NCBI GenBank assembly: GCA_041747155.1
Contig: JBGTFQ010000135.1
Span: 1 to 9,510, forward strand
DNA length: 9,510 nucleotides
Direction of reading: 5' to 3'
DNA from: JACDDK01 sp041747155
GTDB taxonomy: Bacteria; Actinomycetota; Rubrobacteria; Rubrobacterales; Rubrobacteraceae
The position numbers were made by a program, and so were the translations under genes. Below the pieces are notes generated by a model. That model saw nothing but the letters and a program-made list of their open reading frames with translations, was not told the origin of the DNA and did no database searches. Below, piece after piece: positions 1 to 5,527 of this stretch; position 1 is the first letter of the stretch, and each line of letters begins with the position of its first letter.

Positions 1-309
1 CCCGGCATTGTTCACGAGCAAAGCAACCTCGCCAAACGCCTCGTAAGCCACATCCTTGAGCCGCCGCAACTCCTCCAAACTCGAAACATCCACAACCTCG
101 ACGAGCAGATCGTCGGGACTCGCCATAAGCGGCGACAGCGAATCTCGGGCCTCCTCCAGTGCCCCGGCATCCGTATCGGCCAGGCAAAGCTTCATGCCGA
201 GTCCCGCAAGGCGCGTTGCGGTCGCGAGTCCGATACCTTTGGCGCCCCCAGTTACTACAGCCGTCCGACCTTCGAGATCATCGATGGTTATAGATTCTTG
301 TATCGCCAT
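1..309 (-). CDS. SDR-family NAD(P)-dependent oxidoreductase, N-terminal part (cut by window edge)
   Basis: Reading the minus strand from ATG at 309 gives 103 codons open to the window edge, so the C-terminal part, with the YxxxK active site, is missing. Visible are the Rossmann nucleotide-binding motif TGGAKGIG (residues 20-27), an acidic residue at the end of the second strand (LADTD, D45), a VVDVSS stretch (D74) that packs near the adenine in this family, and NNAG (100-103), which stabilises the central sheet. These define a classical short-chain dehydrogenase/reductase. D45 after strand 2 suggests NAD(H) rather than NADP(H), which is an inference. The substrate cannot be told from this part. 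The start is supported by an AAAGGAAC ribosome site about 6 nt upstream. It is transcribed away from the EamA transporter gene across a 283-nt divergent intergenic region. Confidence 0.9.
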   Translation of the reverse strand, partial: MAIQESITIDDLEGRTAVVTGGAKGIGLATATRLAGLGMKLCLADTDAGALEEARDSLSPLMASPDDLLVEVVDVSSLEELRRLKDVAYEAFGEVALLVNNAG

Positions 310-336
310 ACTCGGGTTCCTTTCTTAGCGTTGATG

Positions 337-407
337 AGATGCTATAAGCTCGGACTGATCGTACCGAAATACAAGACCGCCCGCCGCACTAGAGCAGATG
401 CTTATAA
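337..407. repeat. Imperfect direct repeat pair AGATGC(T)TATAA upstream of the SDR gene
   Basis: AGATGCTATAA at 337-347 recurs as AGATGCTTATAA at 396-407, 59 nt apart. Read on the minus strand, each copy is a TATA-like box followed by GCATCT. They could be two operator half-sites or two alternative -10 boxes for the SDR gene. Only the repetition itself is seen; function is inferred. Confidence 0.3.
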
Positions 408-429
408 CGGCGCATACCTCTCGGCAAAA
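401..429 (-). promoter_or_regulatory. Candidate promoter for the SDR gene
   Basis: On the minus strand TTTTGC (429-424), a 17-nt spacer and TATAAG (406-401, five of six bases matching TATAAT) form a plausible sigma-70-type promoter. The leader to the ATG at 309 would be about 85 nt. The -35 match is poor. A second TATAGC box at 346-341 is an alternative. Confidence 0.25.
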
Positions 430-432
430 GCG

Positions 433-461
433 TTGCATATTTCTACATCTTAGACGATAGT
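433..461 (+). promoter_or_regulatory. Candidate promoter for the EamA transporter gene
   Basis: TTGCAT (433-438), a 17-nt spacer and GATAGT (456-461) form a weak sigma-70-like promoter. A transcript starting near 468 would carry a leader of about 125 nt that contains the predicted structured element at 514-576. Matches to consensus are partial (3/6 and 4/6). Confidence 0.25.
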
Positions 462-513
462 TGAGCTATGCTCGAAAAAGCGACGCATGCGAGAGATAAA
501 GGGACGATGCATT

Positions 514-576
514 GCAGGGTGCCGCCGCCCACTATCGGAGACAAGGTTCGTCCTTGAAGCGGATAGGCGTCCCTGC
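514..576 (+). ncRNA. Possible structured RNA leader of the EamA transporter gene
   Basis: Three nested helices can be drawn by eye. The outer stem is GCAGGG (514-519) with CCCTGC (571-576). The middle stem is CTATC (532-536) with GATAG (562-566). The apical stem is CAAGG (542-546) with CCTTG (552-556), with a TTCGT loop. The middle and apical stems are separated by a purine-rich internal loop, GGAGA against AAGCG. The element ends 7 nt before the ribosome binding site, a position where a leader could control translation. I do not recognise it as a known riboswitch class. The helices could be chance pairing, and no covariation evidence is available here. Confidence 0.35.
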
Positions 577-582
577 TAAGGC

Positions 583-589
583 GAGGTGA
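583..589 (+). promoter_or_regulatory. Ribosome binding site that fixes the TTG start of the EamA gene
   Basis: GAGGTGA is an exact match to the extended anti-Shine-Dalgarno complement and ends 3 nt before TTG at 593. This is the right spacing for the downstream half of the full AGGAGGTGA pairing. No in-frame ATG or GTG lies nearby, so the TTG start is preferred. Confidence 0.7.
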
Positions 590-592
590 CCT

Positions 593-1489
593 TTGCAGCT
601 TTTCGGCAAGCGCCGTTATGTGGTGCTGGCTTTAGCGTTGTTGGTGGTGTTTTGGGGATCGGCTTTCGCGGTCGTGAAGGTTGGGTTGGAATACTCGCCA
701 CCCATGCTCTTTGCTGGACTGAGAACCCTGATCGGTGGCCTTGCGATCTTGATCGTTGCGATTATCTGGGGCGGGAGCCCAAACTTAAGGCGCGACTGGC
801 GGATCTTCTTGCTGCTCGCGGCTTTCAACGCGGTGTTCTTTTTCGGGTGTCAGACTTTGGCTATTCTGTACTTGCCGTCCGGGACGGCGGCGGTATTGGA
901 GTACTTGCAGCCGATGCTAGTTGGTTTGCTGGCCTGGATGATTCTGGGAGAGTTGCTCTCTTTAGCTAAAGTCATCGGCCTGATGCTCGGTTTCTCGGGC
1001 ATAGTGGCGGTGAGCGCCGAGAGCCTTTTTGGAAACATATCTCCGATAGGCGTGGCGTTCGGGGCTGGCTCGGCGCTCTCCTGGGCTATGGGTACGGTCC
1101 TTTTCAAGCGGTACGAGGCGAGAGTCTCGACCATGTGGGCCGTGGCAATACCGTTCGTGATCGGGGGCGTAGTATTGACGCTCTTTAGCCTCGCCACGGA
1201 ATCGTGGTCAGAGGTATCTCCAACAGGCGCGCTCTTCGCGAGCCTCTCTTACGTGGCGCTCATCGAGATAGCGCTGGCGTGGTTGATCTGGTTCAGCCTG
1301 ATCCGGGCTGGCGAGGCGAGCCGCGTCGCCGTCTACGTTTTCTTCGTACCCCTCGTAAGCATAGTAATCGGGAGGATCTTCCTCGATGAGCAACTAACGC
1401 CTTCGCTGTTGATCGGGGCTGTCCTGATCATCACTGGTATCTACGTGGTAAATCGGTCATCAATCGGGAAAGATGAACCCGTCAGTTAA
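593..1489 (+). CDS. DMT superfamily (EamA-type) transporter
   Basis: This 298-residue inner-membrane protein has the length and pattern of the drug/metabolite transporter superfamily, with two EamA repeats and about ten hydrophobic helices. The first helix carries WGSAFAVVK (about 21-29), the usual EamA N-terminal signature. The second repeat opens with ALSWAMGTVLFKR (about 160-172). The protein closes with the typical LTPxxLIGAVLIITGIYVVNR. EamA proteins usually export amino acids, nucleosides or other metabolites, but the substrate here cannot be read from sequence. The TTG start is set by a strong GAGGTGA site. The gene stands alone between a divergent SDR gene and a convergent PAP2-like gene. 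Its leader may form an RNA structure (514-576), which could mean ligand- or translation-dependent control. Confidence 0.9.
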   Translation: MQLFGKRRYVVLALALLVVFWGSAFAVVKVGLEYSPPMLFAGLRTLIGGLAILIVAIIWGGSPNLRRDWRIFLLLAAFNAVFFFGCQTLAILYLPSGTAAVLEYLQPMLVGLLAWMILGELLSLAKVIGLMLGFSGIVAVSAESLFGNISPIGVAFGAGSALSWAMGTVLFKRYEARVSTMWAVAIPFVIGGVVLTLFSLATESWSEVSPTGALFASLSYVALIEIALAWLIWFSLIRAGEASRVAVYVFFVPLVSIVIGRIFLDEQLTPSLLIGAVLIITGIYVVNRSSIGKDEPVS

Positions 1490-1508
1490 ACCTGCGATAT
1501 GGGACGGA

Positions 1509-1526
1509 GATCAAGAACTCTTGGTC
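1509..1526. terminator. Small hairpin between two convergent genes
   Basis: GATCAAGA and TCTTGGTC face each other around AC, giving about seven usable pairs (one G-U) with an AACT tetraloop. It lies in the 41-nt gap between the stop codons of the EamA gene and the PAP2-like gene, where a shared terminator is expected. There is no T-run on either side, so intrinsic termination would be weak. Confidence 0.3.
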
Positions 1527-1530
1527 CACA

Positions 1531-2109
1531 TCAACCTCCGACTATCTGAAACGCCATCCAGGTTCCTCCCCCGCCAACCAACACTCCAAGCGCAAGCTCC
1601 AGCGGCGTATGCCGCTTTAAAACAAAACGAGACCAAACCACAATCGGCACGAACAACGCCGTCCAAACTCCCCACCCTCCGAACACAAAAGTCAGGCACA
1701 CAGCCGCTCCCGACACGCCCGCCGCGTGAAGAGAGATGTTGCTCAAGGGGGTCAAAACGGCTAAGACCACGGTGGAGATCGCGTATGAGAGCAAGATGGC
1801 TCGAAGCTCCACTGGAGCGTCCAGCAGAGTGACGATCAGGAACGCCCCAACATGCAAACCAGCGACAACTCGTAACGGCCCGACTCGCTCCGAACGTGGG
1901 ATCCTCCTTGCGTCCCGCACTTTCCCCGAGCGTGTCAGATACAAAAGATAAACGAGCGAGAGCCCGCTTGTAAGCCCGAGACAAAGTCCAGCCCAGGCAA
2001 GTCCGCTCCAACCGTTCGCCGCCAGACCGACCACTACGAACAGCGGTACGGCGAGTAGGGGCAGCCGGGTGATGTCTGAGATGATCTCTGCGATACGGAT
2101 GCGTTTCAC
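1531..2109 (-). CDS. PAP2-like integral membrane phosphatase family protein
   Basis: This membrane protein has about six hydrophobic segments. It carries degenerate forms of the PAP2 (type 2 phosphatidic acid phosphatase) motifs: a basic stretch SGKVRDARR..RSERVGPL after the second helix, SNISLHAAGVSG (central His about 128) in place of PSGH, and SRFVLKRHTPLE (Arg about 161, His about 167) matching SRxxxxxHxxxD with Glu for Asp. The family removes phosphate from lipid phosphates at the membrane, so a lipid or polyprenyl phosphate substrate is plausible. The altered motifs make activity uncertain. I chose GTG at 2109 (192 residues), which lies 9 nt after a TACAAT box and would be leaderless. 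A TTG at 2127 (198 residues) is the alternative; neither has a ribosome site. It diverges from the Nif3-family gene and converges on the EamA gene. Confidence 0.7.
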   Translation of the reverse strand: MKRIRIAEIISDITRLPLLAVPLFVVVGLAANGWSGLAWAGLCLGLTSGLSLVYLLYLTRSGKVRDARRIPRSERVGPLRVVAGLHVGAFLIVTLLDAPVELRAILLSYAISTVVLAVLTPLSNISLHAAGVSGAAVCLTFVFGGWGVWTALFVPIVVWSRFVLKRHTPLELALGVLVGGGGTWMAFQIVGG

Positions 2110-2118
2110 GGTCGGGGG

Positions 2119-2128
2119 ATTGTACAAT
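2119..2128. promoter_or_regulatory. Palindromic two-way -10 element ATTGTACAAT
   Basis: ATTGTACAAT is a perfect 10-bp palindrome that contains TACAAT on both strands, a good -10 hexamer. On the plus strand it is followed 7 nt later by an in-frame GTG (2136) of the Nif3-family gene. On the minus strand it is followed 9 nt later by the GTG (2109) of the PAP2-like gene. These spacings fit leaderless transcripts in both directions. No convincing -35 is seen on either side. It could also be a repressor site. Confidence 0.4.
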
Positions 2129-3215
2129 GCTCGACGTGACGAACGTTTACGAGATAGTAGCGGCGGTCGAGAAACTCGCGCCCGTCGCCCTCGCCGAGAA
2201 GTGGGACAACTGCGGGCTTCAAGTCGGAGACCCGGAGGCCGAAGTCCGGCGCGTTCTCGTCGCTCTCACGCCGCTCCCGGAGGTCTTTGAGGAAGCTCGG
2301 GAGAAAGGCGCGGACTTTTTGCTGTTTCATCACCCTTTGATCTTCACTCCAATAAAAAGCGTGAACACCTCCTCACATCCGGGAGACTTATTAGCCCACG
2401 CTATCCGTGAAAATCGAGCCGTCTACGCCGCTCATACGAGCTACGATGCCGCCCCGAAAGGTGTTTCCGTAGCCCTTGCCGAAGCTCTAGATTTAGAGGG
2501 TTCAAGTGAGATCGTGTCGCCACGAGGCGAGCTCCGCAAGCTGGTGATCTTCGTGCCGCCGAAGAACGTGGACGATGTCGCTGAAGCCCTCAATGCGGCG
2601 GGCGCGGGCATTATCGGCGAGTACACCCGCTGCACGTTCAGGTCCTCTGGTATCGGCACATTCCTCGGAGGCGAAGATTCCACTCCGTACCTCGGGGAGC
2701 AAGGCCGATTGGAGAAAGTGGAGGAGATCAAGCTGGAAACTATTATCCCGGCGCACCTGGCACGGAAAGCAGTCGCCGCAGCGGTTGCAGCTCATCCTTA
2801 CGAAGAGACGGCGGTGGACGTTTATCCCGTCGAGGGGCGAGCGGACGGATGTGGATATGGCCGGATCGGTCATCTTCCTAAACCCATGACGGCGGAGGAG
2901 TTTCGGCACCATGTCTCGGACTCTTTGGGCTTCCCGGCGCGGCTCGTCTCCGAACCGAACTCGCGGCGCATCGAGCGGGTGGCGGTTCTTGGGGGATCGG
3001 GTGGCTCGTTTATCCAGGAAGTGGCGGCTTGCGGCGCGGACGCTTACGTCACCGGAGACTTGAGCTACCACGACGCGCTTCTAGCGGAATCTTTGGGACT
3101 CGTAGCGGTGGACGTGGGGCACGCCGCGACGGAGCTTCCGGCTCTGTCGCCGCTCGCGACCCGTCTAGCGGAATTAGTGGATGTGCCGGTCGAAGTCAGT
3201 CGCGTGCGACGCTAG
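2127..3215 (+). CDS. Nif3-like dinuclear metal-binding protein (YqfO/YbgI family)
   Basis: The 362 residues match the long, YqfO-type Nif3 family. The N-terminal half has WDNCGLQVGDP (26-36), FHHPLIF (H68, H69) and AHTSYDAA (H103, D107). The C-terminal half has VTGDLSYHDALLAE and VDVGHAATE (H332, E336). The set H68, H69, D107, H332 and E336 corresponds to the two-metal ligands known for this family. Residues about 133-236 form the extra CutA1/PII-like domain (KLVIFVPP...HPYEETAVDVYPVEG) found in the long members. The family is often annotated as GTP cyclohydrolase 1 type 2 homologue, but its true reaction is unsettled. A GGGGGA stretch lies 7 nt before ATG 2127. GTG 2136 is an equally plausible leaderless start and would remove only three residues. 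Confidence 0.92.
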   Translation: MLDVTNVYEIVAAVEKLAPVALAEKWDNCGLQVGDPEAEVRRVLVALTPLPEVFEEAREKGADFLLFHHPLIFTPIKSVNTSSHPGDLLAHAIRENRAVYAAHTSYDAAPKGVSVALAEALDLEGSSEIVSPRGELRKLVIFVPPKNVDDVAEALNAAGAGIIGEYTRCTFRSSGIGTFLGGEDSTPYLGEQGRLEKVEEIKLETIIPAHLARKAVAAAVAAHPYEETAVDVYPVEGRADGCGYGRIGHLPKPMTAEEFRHHVSDSLGFPARLVSEPNSRRIERVAVLGGSGGSFIQEVAACGADAYVTGDLSYHDALLAESLGLVAVDVGHAATELPALSPLATRLAELVDVPVEVSRVRR

Positions 3216-3234
3216 GCGTTGAGTCGGTCAGCAC

Positions 3235-3249
3235 GCAGCCTGCGGCTGC
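3235..3249 (+). repeat. Short GC-rich hairpin after the Nif3-family gene
   Basis: GCAGCC (3235-3240) and GGCTGC (3244-3249) form a 6-bp stem with a TGC loop, 20 nt after the stop codon. It sits directly before the larger terminator hairpin and may act with it, or on the opposite strand stop transcripts of the kinase operon. It has no T-run of its own. Confidence 0.4.
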
Positions 3250-3254
3250 TCTCG

Positions 3255-3304
3255 GCACTTCAGCCTGTCAGAAAACTCGGCAAGCTGAAGTGCTCTTCTT
3301 TTCT
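3255..3304 (+). terminator. Intrinsic terminator of the Nif3-family gene
   Basis: GCACTTCAGC (3255-3264) and GCTGAAGTGC (3284-3293) are a perfect 10-bp inverted repeat with a 19-nt loop. The pyrimidine tract TCTTCTTTTCT follows at once on the plus strand. It lies 40 nt past the stop of the Nif3-family gene and faces the converging sugar-kinase operon. On the minus strand no T-tract follows, so it would mainly work for plus-strand transcripts. Confidence 0.7.
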
Positions 3305-3343
3305 ACGAGTTCATCTTTTGGTTAGAGCTTCGAGCGAGAGGCC

Positions 3344-4297
3344 CTAGCTCGCGCCATCCATAAATTTCTCTAGTTCATCTTTCGTGGGGAGTGGCCCCAT
3401 AGCCCCGAATCCCGTGCAGGCTAGCGCACCAGCGGCGTTGCCTCGGAGCACGGCTTCGCGGATCAGCTTCTCGTCTGTCCGGTCGCCATCTGATAGGTGT
3501 ACTAGCGTAGCGGCTAGAAATGCGTCTCCCGCGCCGGTCGCGTCGATGGACTCCACCTGGAACGCTGGTACTTCGCCGGAGAATTCGTTTGTGGCGTAGA
3601 ATGCGCCTTTGGCCCCCAGGCTTACGAGCACGAGTTCGACGCCGCGTTCGAGCAGGAGCTTGGCGACTTCTTGCAGGTCGTCCGTTCCGAGTACGGGATG
3701 GAGTTCCTCGTCTCCCAACTTGACGATTGTGGAGAGATCCAGGAGTGGATCCACGGCACTTCGCGCAGCCTCCAAACTCTCCCAGAGATGCTCTCGAAGG
3801 TTAACGTCGAAGGCCACTGGAACCCCGAGATCCCGAGCAAGCGTAGCCGCGGTTTGGATTGCTCCCCGCGACGGCTCTTTTATGAGGGGGATGCTGCCGA
3901 AATTAATGAAAGATGCTCCACGCAGCGTCTCTTGCGTCACGTCTTCGGGCGCGAGCAACTCATCCGCCGCCGGATCCGAACGATAAAAGGTGAACGAGCG
4001 GTCGCCGTCGTCAGCTATCTCTACAAAAGCCAGCGACGTTCGAGTTGGAGCTTCGCACCGCCTCACAGAACCAACGTTCACTCCTTCGGCCTCTAGAGCT
4101 CGCAGTATGAAGTCTCCAAAGAGGTCGTCTCCCACAGAGCCGATAAACGCCGCCGGAGATCCTAGCCGCGCCGCCGCCACCGCTACGTTAGCTGGCGCGC
4201 CGCCGGGACGGGCAGTTAGCGGCAACTCATCGGAGACCGAACCCTCGCCTCGGTAGATGTCTGATACCACTTCGCCTAACGCCACTATGCCGCTCAT
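3344..4297 (-). CDS. PfkB-family carbohydrate kinase (likely fructokinase)
   Basis: This 317-residue protein has both PfkB signatures. One is the N-terminal glycine-rich PGGAPANVAVAAARLG (about 31-46). The other is the C-terminal DATGAGDAF (252-260), with the anion hole and the catalytic base D258. The family transfers ATP phosphate to a sugar hydroxyl in the cytoplasm. The N-terminal pattern GEVVSDIYRGEG and the sugar context fit a fructokinase making fructose-6-phosphate, but other sugars are possible. It is the second gene of an operon: its ATG overlaps the TGA of the isomerase gene (ATGA, 4 nt). A strong GGGGAGG site 7 nt upstream, inside the end of the isomerase gene, supports the start and translational coupling. 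The terminator hairpin at 3255-3293 lies beyond its stop but faces mainly the other way. Confidence 0.92.
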   Translation of the reverse strand: MSGIVALGEVVSDIYRGEGSVSDELPLTARPGGAPANVAVAAARLGSPAAFIGSVGDDLFGDFILRALEAEGVNVGSVRRCEAPTRTSLAFVEIADDGDRSFTFYRSDPAADELLAPEDVTQETLRGASFINFGSIPLIKEPSRGAIQTAATLARDLGVPVAFDVNLREHLWESLEAARSAVDPLLDLSTIVKLGDEELHPVLGTDDLQEVAKLLLERGVELVLVSLGAKGAFYATNEFSGEVPAFQVESIDATGAGDAFLAATLVHLSDGDRTDEKLIREAVLRGNAAGALACTGFGAMGPLPTKDELEKFMDGAS

Positions 4298-5358
4298 AGT
4301 TCAACCTCCCCAAGACTTTGAATTTCATCATCGGAATAACCAGCTTCGCGCAACGGGCCGATCACATCCCGCTCCAAGTCCGGCACGTAACAGACTATAA
4401 GAATCGCCTCGTCCTCCGGCATGATGTCCACTTCCCCTATCGCCGCCGGTAGAACGCAAGACTCACCGCTGACGAGTCGCTCCACACCGCCGCCGTACTG
4501 TATCTCCACCACGCCTCCGACGTTGGTGAGCGTCGTGCAATGTTGCGGATGCGCGAGCTCCCGGCGCGTCTCTCTCAAAGTCCAGCGTTCCATTGCGAAG
4601 TATGGCCCGGCGCAGCACAACAAACGGTGGTTGGCCCCTGCTTCCAGAGAGAGTCCGGAGTTGGGGCGAGGCTCGTAGCCCGTCTTCAATTCGTCCAGGG
4701 TGGACTCGATGTTCGCGTTCCACTCCCCTTCGTCCAGGCGGTTGCCGTAGAGGTCTTCGGGCATTACGAACTGCCCGAGGTCGGAAGTCTGCTGCACCTC
4801 GAAGACTAGGGCGTCGGGACCGAAGGCGTGCAGGATACCACCGGGTACATAGACCGTATCTCCCGTATGAATTGGGTGCCGGAACATCACGGCATCGTAA
4901 TCCTGAGCCTTGAAGGCCTCGAAAAGCTCCTCGCGGCTAGCTTCCTCCCAAACACCCGCTAGTATCGTCGCGTCTTCGGCGGCCCAGAGAATGTGCCAGG
5001 CTTCGGTCTTTCCGTGAGGCTCGCCGTGCTTGCGCTGGGCGGTCTCATCGTCGGCGTGCAAGTGGACAGGGAGCATGTGAGCAGCGTCGAGGAATTTTTC
5101 TAGCAGAGGGAAGTGTGGACCATTCCAGCCTTCGCCGACAAGCTCGTCCGGGAATTGTTCGACTAGGTCGTGGAGAGTTTGGTCCTTGTATTCACCGTTG
5201 GTTACCGTGCCTCGGGTTTCTCTGTAGTCACTGATCTCCCAGGTTTCGGCTACGACGCCGTCGGGTGCGTCGGCTTTTCCGAGTCTGTCCGGGATCCCAC
5301 GCTCCCCAAAAATGTATGCGCGAACATGGTACGTCAACTTTATCGGGTAGCAGTTCAT
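4294..5358 (-). CDS. manA: Class I mannose-6-phosphate isomerase (cupin, ManA-type)
   Basis: This cytoplasmic zinc-dependent isomerase interconverts mannose-6-phosphate and fructose-6-phosphate. From ATG 5358 it is 354 residues, the usual size for compact bacterial type I enzymes. Visible signatures are HLHADDE (H99, H101), HGKTEAWHIL (E119) and VPGGILHAFG (H177), the four cupin metal-ligand positions. The first is glutamine in the well-studied ManA enzymes and histidine here. The C-terminal domain is a second, degenerate cupin. The start is chosen from the AAGGAAAG site just upstream. The frame stays open for 33 more codons to 5457, but that extension has no ribosome site, looks non-coding, and would fill most of the divergent promoter region. 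It is followed by, and coupled to, the PfkB kinase. Another aldose-ketose 6-phosphate pair cannot be excluded. Confidence 0.88.
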   Translation of the reverse strand: MNCYPIKLTYHVRAYIFGERGIPDRLGKADAPDGVVAETWEISDYRETRGTVTNGEYKDQTLHDLVEQFPDELVGEGWNGPHFPLLEKFLDAAHMLPVHLHADDETAQRKHGEPHGKTEAWHILWAAEDATILAGVWEEASREELFEAFKAQDYDAVMFRHPIHTGDTVYVPGGILHAFGPDALVFEVQQTSDLGQFVMPEDLYGNRLDEGEWNANIESTLDELKTGYEPRPNSGLSLEAGANHRLLCCAGPYFAMERWTLRETRRELAHPQHCTTLTNVGGVVEIQYGGGVERLVSGESCVLPAAIGEVDIMPEDEAILIVCYVPDLERDVIGPLREAGYSDDEIQSLGEVEL

Positions 5359-5362
5359 GATG

Positions 5363-5370
5363 CTTTCCTT
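5363..5370 (-). promoter_or_regulatory. Ribosome binding site deciding the manA start
   Basis: On the minus strand AAGGAAAG precedes ATG 5358 with 4 nt between (7 nt from the AAGGA core). The more upstream in-frame ATG at 5457 lacks such a site, so 5358 is the likely start. Confidence 0.65.
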
Positions 5371-5376
5371 TCCATC

Positions 5377-5387
5377 CGGGATTCCCG
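5377..5387. promoter_or_regulatory. Short palindrome in the manA leader
   Basis: CGGGATTCCCG is a perfect inverted repeat (5-bp arms around one T), 19-29 nt upstream of the manA start. It could be a small operator or RNA hairpin just before the ribosome site. At this length chance is a fair explanation. Confidence 0.2.
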
Positions 5388-5443
5388 CCCGACTCCCTCT
5401 TTCACAAATCAAGTATTCCACATTCGTGTCATTGCCACCCGAA

Positions 5444-5474
5444 TTGTTGCGCGGCATCTCACAAAGAGTAAAGT
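5444..5474 (+). promoter_or_regulatory. Weak candidate promoter for the MFS sugar transporter
   Basis: In the 169-nt divergent region between manA and the transporter, TTGCGC (5447-5452; or TTGTTG 5444-5449 with a 19-nt spacer), a 16-nt spacer and TAAAGT (5469-5474) form a weak sigma-70-like promoter. The start would lie about 45 nt before the coding region. I found no convincing promoter toward manA. Confidence 0.2.
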
Positions 5475-5476
5475 AC

Positions 5477-5493
5477 GGAAGTGATGGGAAGTG
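5477..5493 (+). repeat. Direct repeat GGAAGTG x2 with 10-bp period
   Basis: GGAAGTG at 5477-5483 recurs exactly at 5487-5493, so the copies start one helical turn apart. They sit just downstream of the candidate transporter promoter and 34 nt before the start codon, where a repressor of a sugar gene could bind. Only the repeat is seen; the operator role is inferred. Confidence 0.3.
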
Positions 5494-5527
5494 TGCCCCG
5501 TAGGGACTTGGAAGGAGCGCAGCAAAA

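Noticed and set aside
56..328. Serine-rich 90-codon open frame on the plus strand
   Set aside because: It is the antisense shadow of the SDR gene, which has clear family motifs on the minus strand.
514..576. Resemblance of the EamA leader to a TPP riboswitch (GGAGA, CCTTGAA, GGAT) or to the T-box GGGTG-CCGC element
   Set aside because: The conserved CTGAGA and GAACCTGAT blocks and the P4/P5 arm of TPP are absent, and the T-box antiterminator and specifier features are not present. The matches are superficial.
586..969. 127-codon plus-strand frame overlapping the EamA gene start
   Set aside because: It is an out-of-frame shadow; the EamA frame has the family motifs and fits the ribosome site.
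3331..3351. CGAGC...GCTCG hairpin over the pfkB stop as a terminator
   Set aside because: It has only a 5-bp stem with an 11-nt loop, overlaps the stop codon, and has no T-run, so it is not convincing.
5359..5457. Upstream extension of manA by 33 codons to an ATG at 5457
   Set aside because: It has no ribosome site, unlike ATG 5358 with AAGGAAAG. The added residues do not resemble the family N terminus, and the extension would occupy most of the divergent promoter region.
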